Shown: piece after piece, positions 51,177 to 62,984 of the stretch
How positions within the stretch are numbered: the stretch's first letter is position 1
Layout: each line of letters begins with the position of its first letter
Origin: Lycocorax pyrrhopterus obiensis
Taxonomy: Eukaryota > Chordata > Aves > Passeriformes > Paradisaeidae
Reading direction: 5' to 3'
DNA: 64,000 nt
NCBI GenBank assembly: GCA_014706295.1
Contig: JACSVZ010000008.1
Span: 17,587,659 to 17,651,658, forward strand
The notes under the pieces: generated by a model
Told to the model about the DNA's origin: nothing
What the model saw: only the letters and a program-made list of their open reading frames with translations
Databases searched by the model: none
Program-made: the position numbers and the translations under genes

Positions 51177-51456
51177 GCTTGTCAGTCTCCCAAGCAACAA
51201 GAGTTAGGGCCAGAGGAAATGGCCTCAAATTGCGCCAGAAGAGGTTTAGATTGGCTATTTGGAAAAATTTCTTCACCAAAAAGGTTGTTAAGTGTTGGAA
51301 CAGGCTACCCAGGGAAGTGATTGAGTCACCATTCCTGGAGATATTTAAAAGACGTAGATGTAGCGTTTAGAGCCGTGTTTTAGCGGTAGACTTGGCAGTG
51401 TTAGGTTTAGACTCAATGATACTGAGGTCTTTTCCAGCCTAAATGATTCTGTGATT
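51177..51456 (+). mobile_element. CR1 LINE fragment, 5'-truncated, plus orientation
   Basis: The plus strand carries the C-terminal end of CR1 ORF2 and its tail. One frame reads [20 protein letters not shown] and continues into [15 protein letters not shown], the CR1 signature. After it come GACTTGGCAGTGTTAGG, AGGTCTTTTCCAGCC and the terminal AAATGATTCTGTGATT. About 280 bases remain. It is opposite in orientation to the copy at 44 kb and to MARCHF8, and appears to be of a different CR1 subfamily from its tail wording. Confidence 0.92.
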
Positions 51457-54400
51457 TACAGTGAGAGTTCATGCAGCTCCTAAATTCTGAACCATGGCTC
51501 CACTTTGGACTTAATTCTCTAGACAGCTCTGAAATCACATTTCTCAGGTCACATCAAAACTAAAGAGACAGTTTCCACTTTCTACCTCCAATTCATACAG
51601 CAGATGAGAGATAAAAGGTGAAGGTAACAGAGAGACCAAACAGAAAGGGATATTCAAAATATTAGAGTCATCTAAAGCTCAGTCATGACTGGTTATTACT
51701 TTGGAAGGACTCCTCTTTCACCTCTGCTAAAGGTGGTCCTCCTGCATGGATCAAAACTTATAAACTTGTCAAACTTAGGTCTCTCCAGATGGCATTATCC
51801 AGATAGTTACATTTAGTGGCATGCTTTCGCTGTGATACCCTCTGACCTCAGGAATGTGATACACACACCACAAGGCAGAAGAGAGGATTTCCCTTCCCAT
51901 CAACTGCGCTTTTTTTACAGACCAACTCCATCTTTTCACCCTCATCAGTTCTTGCCACATCCACTTTTAAATTGAAGTTTTCAGATGACTGCACCCTATT
52001 CAAAATTCAGTTTTACCACAAAGTGACACGGTACAACTCTAGTGGCAAGGTTCACTCTGAACATACTTTGTTTCTCATATTCTCCCTCTCACTCAAGGTC
52101 AAGGACAACACCCTGAGCTACAGACCTTTTGTTTCATCCAACACAGCTGGTCCCATATCCTGTGCACTCAGTAACTCACTGTTTTTCCCTCCCCCATACA
52201 CAGAATACTCCTTTTAAAAAAGAAAGCTCCAATGCAAAATCATATCTACACAAGCATTATCAGCTCTACAAAGGCTGTGGAAACACTTCACTTACCAATA
52301 TCCTACAGATAAACAAACCTCAAGGAGGCAAAGTATTGCAATATTTAAAACTGGGGCCTTATTGTCTTCCTTCAGGCTCCTCCATTATGATTTTAAAAGT
52401 GGGAACAGAGAGGCTTCCAGAGAATTAGCAGGGCTTCCTACAGCGAGAAAGCAGGGGCTCTGCATAAACCCAGCCTTGTACGCCAGGTAAGCAATCAGGC
52501 TGAGCGTGACAGATGCAGAACTACTTCATAGACAGAGCTTCTGTCTCTGCAAAGGAAGCCAAAAGGACTACACCTTGTTAGCAAACAAAACTTCTGCCTT
52601 AGCTGAACTTGGGCTGCTGTGGATTCACCACCCAGATGTTTTCTTTTGTATCTGGAAGATAGTGTTGAATTCTGAGAATTTTTTTTCAAAGGCTCTAACT
52701 CTGAGGCTAATGGAAATGAATTGCTGGAGGGGAGGGAGAAAAACATGCCATAAACACACATTTCTAAGGCTTCTATAAAGGGAAGCACGTTATCTAAGCT
52801 CAGTTAAAAATTTCACATAGCCCTTTGGATATTTACCCTCTTCCTCTTAGTACTTCAGGAAGCTGGGTGAAAGGTTATGAGGGTTGGTTTCTAAATTCAA
52901 TAAGTGTATTACTACCATTACAAAGAATTATGCAAACACAAGAAGCTGGAAGAGAAATATGGTGTAATTATGTTGTGCACCAGCGTTACACCAGTGAACT
53001 CTCAGCAGAACTATGTGTGCACGTGGCCCACAGTACTACCCCCGTGACACCAGGTGTTATGTGTAAGTTTCTGGGAGAAGCAAACCAGAACATAAACAGA
53101 TGAGCATGACAGTAATTAAACACATTTTATTATTGCAGATCATTTCTCAGACTGTCCTCTCTACTGCATATTCAACTTAAAATGTAATGAGAGAATGAAA
53201 GCCTATCTACCGTCTAAAAAGGGTGCCTCATAGGGATTTAACTAAAAAAAAAAAATTGTTTTCCTAACTTTTTAAAGAATAATGAGCTCAGTTGTTTTTT
53301 GAATCCATCCGTTGATTTGAAATCTTGGGATCTGCACTGAAACACTGCTTATCCATTTACAGACGCCCACTCCTATACAAAACCTCCAATTTCTATGTAT
53401 CAGAGCTTCAGAAAAAACCCCACATGAGAAACGATATTGGAAGTCTAAAGCCATGTGGCAAACCACTCCAAAGTGACCTGAGTTCACGGATTTTTTTAAA
53501 GGGATGTGACATTTGACTACTTAAAGTTAACATACTCTTAAGTCTTGCATCCCCAAAATAAAGCAATTTTCTGCTTGGGTTTTTTTTCTCAAGTACTGAA
53601 TATTTTCAAATACTGCAATCTAACCAATATGTTAAGTCTTATGTTTGTGAAGCTAATAAAAAGAGCAGTTTAAAATTTAAAGGCATTCAGCTGAACAGCT
53701 TTATATTTCATTTAATATGAGCAGCATTTTGTAGCATTCTCCTGCATGCCTGAACAATCATGTTGCCACTGTGAAAGGAAGAGATGCAGGAGAGGCCTCA
53801 CTATAGCAAGAACAGTGCTTAGCAAAATCATCTTTCATTCTTGTGCACTTATTAGGAGAAACCTGAAACAATGTGTGTGGAGTAAACTCACAGACATCAC
53901 TTCATTACATGCTTATGCTAGAGGCCAAGCTGAATCATTTTGGTTAAGTATTTAGCTACTGGCTGGCCAGTTAATTTTACAGTCAAATTTTGTACAGTCT
54001 ATTTAGTTTCTCCCATTTTTAAATAACTGCAACCTCCTGGGGAAATTCTCTACTAGACCATCTGCTCATTTCCTATAAATCCTCCTTTCAGACCTTACAC
54101 AAATTTCTGAGCTGCCAATCAGAACTTCTTTGATGTCTGGGTGAACAAAACCCCAACTATTCTGTACTAAAACCTGCAGTGCAAAAAGATTAGTTATCCC
54201 CTGATCAGTAAAATAACAGCAGCAAAGTGGGTCATTTCTCTGCAGCACATCTCAAGCAGCAGGTATACACACTCCTAGTGGATGAGCACTTACAGTCCTT
54301 CCCTGGCCACTGGACAGTCAAAAACCAGAGGCAATTCACCTCACATTTTCAGCTTGTTACTCTCTCTGGAGTTTCTGCATGTCCAAGCACCTTGCTTGCT

Positions 54401-55096
54401 ATCATCTTGGTTGGTACTACCTGGGAACAGCTGATGGATGTTTCCCAGGTCTAAGCTCAAAGGAGGGTTGAGGGAAGGGAGAAACAACTTGAATGGCAAA
54501 AAGTGTAATGGGGAAAGATGGCATAAGGAGATGTTAAATAAATGCACAGGCAGTGTTTCCTATCATAATCATGCTTGTGCAAGCTCTTCCGTGGCTTGTG
54601 AAACACTGCAGGCTGTGCAGATCCAATGATACACCACACTTTTTTTAAACAAACAAGGCTGGAGGGAGTTTCAGCAATCAGGAACACTCTGAACAGGCTA
54701 ACGGACTTTGACCTGGCAGATGTTTCTCCAAGTGCATGTGAATTTCACAGTGGAAAAGAGCAGTGAAGATTTTATATCCGTTTTAAATTAAATCAGCGCC
54801 AGTCTCCAAACTCTGTTCCAAGCGTTAACAAATACCACATAACCCACTGTTCTAACCCAGGCTTCTATGGAAAAGGCAGAAAGACAGCAGTACCTGTTGT
54901 AGGAGCTGACTATTGTTGATGCCTGTGTCTAACTCAAATACTTGTCACTGCAACAGTCAATTTACAATGCTGCAAAGCAATTAAGATGTGCTTACCCAAG
55001 TACCATGGGTGTTACCAATGCAACTATAAAACAAGAGTGGGGTATAACAATAGGACCTGAAGAATTTTTTTAAAAAGCATTAAAAGACTGACTACA
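51457..55096 (-). other. MARCHF8: Intronic DNA of MARCHF8; no gene seen
   Basis: No exon, RNA gene or clear repeat family was recognised here. Confidence 0.5.
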
Positions 55097-55516
55097 GAAA
55101 AAAACCAAAACAAAACCCATCAACAAGCCCAAACCCACAAAAACCAATTCAGACTGTCCAAGACTGGATGGTTGAACATGAAATGAAATGGCTAAGCAAG
55201 TAAGGAGCATGTGGAGCTCTGTAATGCTTTTATTTCCTCTCACATCTACATTTTCGGCTCTTTGTTTTGTTTTTTGGCCTCAGAAAATAGAACTGAGTTC
55301 AGAATAGTGGATTGCACACAAGTTCTCCCCAGCAAAAACTGCACAAGCAGGAACTAGTTAAATCACTTTTGTAAACATTTGAGAAATCTAGGAGAAAAAA
55401 GTAAAAACCAGAACTTTGCTATAAAGAGGAACTGTACAAGCGTCCTCAAAAGTTTCTCCAAAAAAACCCCCAAAACAACTAAAAAAGAACCCAGCAAAGA
55501 AACCTCACCCAAAAAG
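55097..55516. repeat. Two A/C-rich low-complexity tracts
   Basis: The plus strand is strongly A/C-rich at about 55097-55150 and again at 55458-55516, with words such as CAAAACAAAACCC and AACCCCCAAAAC. These are G/T tracts on the minus strand, the reverse polarity of those at 37.7 and 42.9 kb. Confidence 0.7.
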
Positions 55517-57149
55517 CAATCCATCAGATTCAAAACTTACAACAGCTAAAACCTAGCCAAATATGCAAGAAGAATTTGCCAGAAGGGATACAACAGGCAT
55601 AGGGTCAAGGCTCTGCAATAAACATCCCCAAAAATTCTGGTTATAAACCAGAACATCAGACTTAGTTATTTCTGTCATAATGACTGCACTGAAAACCAGC
55701 GGGGCTATAAAAATGGGTTGATCTCATCTGCCCTCCTTCACTCTGCAATCCAGAGACTTGGGTGTGCCTCAGGTTTACTACAGGTAGGCAGAGAGAAGTC
55801 AGCGTTAAAGAAGGACTTTAACAATGTACTTCTTGTGTTCCAGTTGGGTACCCCTCCGTCATTCTTGAGACAGATGGCATGGGAGCACCGGAGCCTGCCA
55901 CCGCGATCCCGGTGGAATATGTGTGAGCAGTGAAACCACAGGGAACGTTTTCTTGAAGAGGAGTGAGAGTACATTTCAGAGGGGGCCAGAGGAAAGATAC
56001 CTGGGTTTTCCTGGATGAGGTGCTGAGGGATGGCACTTTTAAAGTAGCTCCTTTAAATGAGTAGCTGTAGCACCAGAGGTAAAGAGAGGTCAAAGAGAAG
56101 CCTTTAAGGAATTGCTGGGCTATGGTAGTTATTATTTATCTTCTAGATGCTTTGCAGGTGGGCTTGCATTACAAAGGTCTGACTGAAACTAACCAAGCTG
56201 CTAAAATATTTAGACCTAGATATCAGAACTCTTGAAAGCGAATATTTGGATCTGGAGATCTAACACAACCTATGCATGTTCCTGATCACTCCTGGGAGCA
56301 GCATGATGATTTCTGGCAGTTTGCAAGCAGAGCAGCAGGGCTGGACAGAGGCTAAAACTGGGAATGCTTTCAGGAGATAAGCAGCTGCCACCAGTTGTGC
56401 TCAGCATGGGACTGGGTGGATTGGGGGCAGTTCAAAATGCTCATAAATCTAGGAACAACAGCAGTGCTCTTTGTTGTATCTACATTCAAGAAGAAACAGA
56501 GGTTTATAGATGATAAGGGGGAAAAACCCAGGATGAAACAGTCTGACGTGAACATGATACAGCTGGAACTGAAGCTCTGAGGGGACAACACAGCCCAGGC
56601 ATATAGGTTGTCTCTCTCCCCACTTGCATTCATGGGAAAGGCCCAGTTTCCCATGGAAACTGCAAGCTCCTGTACACTTCAGTCAGTTCATTCTAGTAAC
56701 CATTAAAATGCATCTTTCAGAATGGCATTATTTATTCAGGCTAACACAGAGAACAAACACGGTAAATGAAACTCTCATAGCTGGGCATGTTACCCACTCC
56801 AGAAATTCTCCCCACTAACTCTTGCAGAAGAAATATTCCTTACAGTGGCTGTGCTCAGGATGTGACTGGGAGAAAGTGTTGCCTTGTTGCAATCCTACTC
56901 ACCCCATCTGTTGGGTGGGGCTTTTTTGCCAGTCTGTTGTCTCCTATTAACATTTTCCTAGAGGTCTGTTTTAGCTCAGTAGAACTCCCACCTTTACTAT
57001 GTCTGATATAGTGGAGTGTTTCCTTCTATTTCTCTTCTCAAATGTTTCCATCTAAAAATGGAACAAATGATACTGATCTAAAACATGTTCAATGGTGAAG
57101 ATCTGACTGATCTGATGTTGGCCTTATCATCACAGAATCAAATGAAGAC
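55517..57149 (-). other. MARCHF8: Intronic DNA of MARCHF8; no gene seen
   Basis: Nothing recognisable is present; open frames are short and without resemblance. Confidence 0.5.
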
Positions 57150-57310
57150 ATTTGGTTCCACAAGACTGGTGCTAAGCCAGGCATCAGCCAATATTTTCAA
57201 TAATCATCTGGAAATTAGTTTTAAAAAAACAACATAGGAAAGTCTCTGCCAGTTATATTTACAGGTGACACAAAGCTTAGCAGGATGACGAGGCTTACAG
57301 ACACTTCACA
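57150..57310 (+). mobile_element. Ancient CR1-like reverse-transcriptase remnant
   Basis: One plus-strand frame near 57169-57213 reads VLSQASANIFNNHLE, which lines up with the CR1 reverse-transcriptase segment VLGPVLFNIFINDLE. Shortly after, another piece reads VIFTGDTKLSR where CR1 has KFADDTKLG. The ADD catalytic aspartates are degraded (TGD), and the frame is broken between the two pieces. This is an inactive, very old fragment. Its outer limits cannot be set by eye. Confidence 0.7.
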
Positions 57311-60300
57311 GATACTGAGCATGTGAAACTGATTTGGGGAAAAAACCCCACAGTACTAAAACTGCCTTTTGTTTTCACCAAAGTGACATGGGCTGTAATT
57401 GCAAATTACACGGGTTTCAGCTTATAAAGCTGAAGTACAGTAGAGGATTGGATGTAGAAAGCCGCAGTGAAGTGACAAGTGGAAATGAGAACCTGAATGG
57501 GGTTTGAGGACAGGATTAATGCCATTCAGCCCTGCGTTACAGCAAGCAGAGTTTTCAGTTTTCCCTCTGAACTGCCAAGGTGGTGTTGGAGAACTGAGAG
57601 AGGACAAAAACTGGAAAGCCACCAAAACCCTACCAGCAAGAGCAGCACACCCTGCCTTGTAATTAAGACACTTGCTTTTCCAGTGTCCCAACCTTTACTT
57701 TCAAACAGGACAAGAGAGGCCTCAAAAGGATATCTTTCCATCCCTCATTCCCCCTGCCCCATTTACTAGGCTGATGGAAACACCCTATTGGATGAGATTC
57801 CAGAATTTTATCTGCAAGTTTACCAAAAAAGGGAGTGACCTCACTTGTTTTTAACACAGAGATAGGTCCAAAAGCACAATTTAAGAGCCTGTTTCAATTA
57901 GTCAAGGAAGAGTCACTAGCAACTAGCAGCTGAAGACATGGTTTCTGTGCACTGTGATGGTGGCTGGCATGGAAACAAACTACAAAGTACGACAGAAGCT
58001 TTACCTGTCATCTTCAAACCAAGGCTGGAAGCTCAAGTGCCACTTCCAAATACCAGGAGCTACGGGTTCAATGTACAGGGGTAGCTACATGCAAAGTAAC
58101 ACAGGTCATTCCAAGTCAGATGTGGCCGCCCCTGCTGGCCTTCAGTGTCACAAACCTCTATGGAATTATTAAAATAAAACAAACCATTTTGAACCACATT
58201 GATGAGAAAGGGTTTTGGGGGTTAAAAACATACAAAATAGCTGTTTTTTAAAAACTTTAATCTCTACTCCAACATGCCTGTCCCCCTTCTGCATGAACTT
58301 CATCATTGTATAGTGATACAGATTTTTTTTGCTTTGTGATTTGAAGCAATTATAAGCCAAATAGTCAAGTTTTTCATATTAATCACAGAAGAGAACCAGC
58401 CCAGTCCTATTCCCAGCTCTAAGGGAGAAGGCATCTTAGCTTAAGCACAAATTAGCACTGGCCATACCCAGCAGTCCTAATTTGCTGATGTTTCCATGCA
58501 GTACCCTAGTTCTTCCCTTGTCACAACTTAAAATAGCTATGGTTTAAAGTTCACGGGTATGAGGTAGCTGTGCTTCACTTCTCCCAAATATCCCAACCGT
58601 GGTGCATGAAAACAGAAACATCCCATTTACGGGTCACTATCACAAATCTGCCTGTGGATGTTTCAGTAACTCCAGTGTCTCTGGAGTACATGAAGCTTAT
58701 CAGCAGCCAAAGAGGATGCCACATTCCAGTATTTCATGCAGAACGAAGTTGCTTAACTGTTATGTTAACCAGCTCAGAGAAATTAAGATGCAAAAATTAG
58801 CAAATGTTTCACTTCATTGCATACAAGGCTGCCTTGTAATCTTTACCCAAATAACGTGCTTTCAGCCATCTGAATAACAGTAAACAAACCTAAAGAATAC
58901 TGGAGGGAAACAAAGCCCAAACAACTCTTCCGTATTCTCTGGGATCAATCAAAAGTTTTCACTGTTATTATGCATAACAAATAAAGCAAAAAAGTATCAC
59001 ACAAGCCACTGGCTGAGGTAAACACACGTTGCTTCAACCTGAACAATCCATGAATCACATCCTCTGGCATCTATTGCTTGGGAATATTACTAGAAATAAG
59101 CAGGCAGATGATTGCCAGGAGAAACTTTACAACTGATGTGGGGTTTGTGCATCTAGACACAGCTGGCTAAAACACTTCTGGTTCTGCAATTTTCCATTCA
59201 GGAAAAGCTACCAATGCATTACAAGGCTGCCCCTTCACCACTTTACAGGAAAAATAAGTAAATTGATTAGTTGATATTCAAAAATGCCAAGATCAGCCTC
59301 TTTCAAACTTTTAAAACATCTTTTTTAGGCTCCTCTATCTAAATTCTACGAAAAGGATAATCTCGTACTTCTTTTAAGAATTTGATGCCAATCCATAATT
59401 ATCACAAGATATTATATACGATATGCTTAACTAATGATCACAACTACACACTAGAGAGTGAATTTGACTTGAGAATTAGAAAAAAATCTGATTGACTTTT
59501 TAGATAGAAATAGCCATAAATACTTGTACGTTTGTGAGACCTACAGCAGTGATTTTCCAAGGTGTAAGTACTGAAGAGCAGGAAATACAATTATCCTTCG
59601 AGGCAGTAAGGCACACTGGAAATCTGTGACTCCAAATCCAGCTTCGATATAGAACTCAGTAGGTTACACAAAAAATTTAGATGTACGTTCATTACTTAAA
59701 GGTCTCTGAAAAACCTAAGCATAAGATGCAAGCTTATTACTGAAAATGTTCTGATGTTAAAAATACACCAAAAATTGCTTCCACACTCATAGAATCTGAG
59801 TATATGAATATCTGTGCTAAACACATCCACTTCCAGTTACCCTGACAGATGCACAACATGTGTGCAAAGCAGTTGGTGACACAGCCCCAGATTCTTGCCT
59901 CCAGGAACACCAGAAATGCTGCACCCTTAAAGAACATGGTGGAAACATGCAGTGCGTACTTAACACAGGGGTGAAGTCAAATGCTGCAGACTCAAGGACA
60001 ATCCTCTCCCTGACACTAACAGCCACCTGTAGTTAAGGTGCACAAGGAATCAGATGCAGTCTACATTTAAGCAAATGAAAAAATTATAAACAGGCCACTT
60101 TTCCTCATTTTCATCAACATTAAAGCAGTGCTTATTTACAGGAAGAGAGGACTGGGATGTAAACAAACTTAAACCTCAACAAATAGGTGATTCTGCTCTT
60201 TCCTTTGTCTTTGAAATTCAGTTCTTGACTGCTAAAAAATGAAATTCTGAATTTCAACCACTGACCTCATAGAATACACAATATGGGCTTGCTCAGTAAT

Positions 60301-60794
60301 AAAAGTACGCTTTGACTTGTGGCTGTCATGCGAAAATCTCCACAAGAAATTTCCTAAAACAGGAGCTATGTCTGCTGCCAGAGAGAAACATGTTTAGTAG
60401 CAGATGAGAAACCATCACTTCTGGGACCAAGAAAAACTAAATGAATCCCAAAGGTGGATTTTGTTTCTAGGTGTGAGAACTATTGACTCAGAAGGCTGTA
60501 CTCCTAAGAGCTTATATTTCAGCAAAACAGGGAGGAGCAATTTCTGAAGAACAACTTCCCCTGCCCCTGTCAAAAATTATTCATAAATGGCATAAAGGCC
60601 AAGTAGAATTAGCTAAGTTCAAGGTGCAAATCTAAGCCTATATATAATTTTGCAGAAGTTTTACCTGTAAACCACTGGGGTGCAGGGTTTAAGGGGAATC
60701 AGCAGCTTAAAGCTAGACACAGTTTTAAAACCCCCTGAGGTTCAAGTACTACACCATGCCTCGCTGGCAGAATTGATTGTCTTCGTTCTTCTTT
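57311..60794 (-). other. MARCHF8: Intronic DNA of MARCHF8; no gene seen
   Basis: No gene or repeat was recognised. Part of the left end may be further diverged CR1. Confidence 0.45.
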
Positions 60795-60840
60795 CAAAAC
60801 AACCCCAAAACAAAACACCCTAAAAAACAACTCAAAATCC
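60795..60840. repeat. A/C-rich low-complexity tract
   Basis: About 46 bases consist mainly of A and C, with CCCCAAAAC and AAAACACCC words. It is of the same kind as the tracts near 55.1 and 55.5 kb. Confidence 0.7.
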
Positions 60841-62958
60841 AACCTTATTTTATTCCACCAGGCAAAGAAACACATCTGTCTGAAAGATCAAATCACCAAG
60901 GTCATTTATTACGCATCAGTGCATGAGGCAAAATATCCTACAAGAGGAAAAAACATCTGGACTTCTGGGGTGTCTCATTTACAGAAATTACTTTTAATAA
61001 ACAAACTTTAAAAATCAGTTTGCAGGAATTTGACAGTCTCACTTTAAAGAAACAGTATAGCCAATGGATGATGAAAATCACTACAATCAAGTCTTGACTA
61101 ATGTCTTTGTGGAGCTGTGATGATTTTAGCAACACAGGTACTTATTTATATGCACATATAGATCACTGTGGGTTCATGACTGACACACATCTCATTAGAA
61201 GGCAAACAAACAAGCACGCTTCTGCCAGGGAAGAAAAAAATATAAACTTTAAAGTCACGAGCTCAGATCCAGGGCTCCCTTTATGGAAAGGTGTTGCACA
61301 TTAACATACACGAGAAACATTAACAGACCTGCGAAAAACCACCAAAACATACATGACTATCGTGTAATTAAACAGCATCAGCACTTGTTTTAGAATATAG
61401 TATTTTTTAAAGAATGACTCTCAGCTTTTTTAAGTGAGCCGCTAATGAAAGCTAGACAGCGATTCTGTTATTATCGGAGAGGTGATTTAATATTCAGGTT
61501 AACGCGACAGCTACACACTGTAATCATTAACTCTAAGTTTCTGGTCTTGAGACACCAAAGTAAGGAGTTCACATGCAATATGCAAAGTCAAAACAATGAT
61601 TGTATATAAATGAGTGATTATAAGCAAACAGCAAAATCTGAAACTGCTGAAGTTTATTCTCTGAAGAATCACTACCTAAAACTCTGCTGCTGTATCAACT
61701 GCTGTTAGTTTTCATAATGTTTACTGAATTTTTAAAAGAAAGAGTTTTCTCCTCTTTTTCCTCAAAACCCTTTCAGAAACCACTTCCCACACTTTGCCTT
61801 TTGTAATTCATCCCCACTCAGCAGCCATCTGCTCCTTTCCTCACACACATGCTGTACACACTCCAAAACAAACACAATGCAGAATCAAATGGCGTGATCT
61901 GACTTTTTTGTTAGGACTGCTCAAGCGGGAGCAGCTCCCTCCCATACCATCCCCTCCCTCCCACTTCCTGCCTCCTCTTTTCTCCCTTCACTGGGGTTTG
62001 CTGGGAAGGAGCATGTACTAGCTTCCAAGAGTAGGGCTCGAGAGGACCAGCTTCTCATCCTGCACTCAAGCACAGTTAAGAGCAGAAGAAGTTCAGGAAA
62101 GTCACAACATTTTGCACGTTCACCACGACCGAGATGGAGCAATGCTCACCTTCAGGAGGAAGACCCCTCTGCTCTCCACATATCCCATGTCCATCATGTT
62201 CTGCAGCAGAGCTTTGGGCCATCAGCACAACCATCTGCAGATTGGGACTCTGGCAAAGCAGACATCTCAAAGGACATAGTGACAAAGACTTCCAGGTGCT
62301 CAGCTTTTATCCATACACCTGAAGTTCTTTACAAGGCTAGTCAGCAGTGCCAGTCCTCTTTCACGGATGGGAGTCAGGATAGCACAAGAACCCAAACAAT
62401 TTGCCCAATACCATCTAGCAGGGTAGTAAGACAAAAACAAATCCCAAATTACAGACCTGGTTTAATTCAGGCCTGGCTGCACTCTGTGCTCTCCTTGACA
62501 CCGAAGGTGAGGTAAGTCGTGCTCTTGCCAGAACACGTGGGACAGAAGAAAAAAGCTCTTAAGCTGGCAAGGGGCAAGAAGAGTGGAAAGTGTAACTTTT
62601 TCTGAGAAATGCTTTATGATCCATTGAAAAACACACCAAGTAAAAGCCAAGATTTGAATTGTCAGGAAAGGTCGTCTTCACAATTCCCACTCTGAGCCTA
62701 TGCCTATAAGCAGTACAGCAGAAGTACATTCTGCTTCTCACAGAAGAGATAAAGAATATTCAGACAAAAATCCTTCCATAGTTAGCCAGTTTCTATACAA
62801 AGCAAACTTAATAAAGGAAAAATGCCAGACCCAGTGTTAATATATGACATAGTTACACATAAAGACACAAATCGCAGTACAAAAAAAAAGAGTAAAATTC
62901 TCAAAGGATTTAGAGCCCGGCTGCTTAACGATTTGGTTTAATGGGCAAACAAAACCAA
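60841..62958 (-). other. MARCHF8: Intronic or upstream DNA of MARCHF8; no gene seen
   Basis: A pyrimidine-rich patch (CTCCC words) at about 61921-62000 is the only compositional feature. It is not CpG-rich and I would not call it a promoter. Confidence 0.45.
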
Positions 62959-62984
62959 ACACACACACACACACACACACACAC
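62959..62984. repeat. (AC)13 microsatellite
   Basis: A perfect AC dinucleotide repeat of 26 bases lies in intronic or upstream DNA. Confidence 0.97.
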
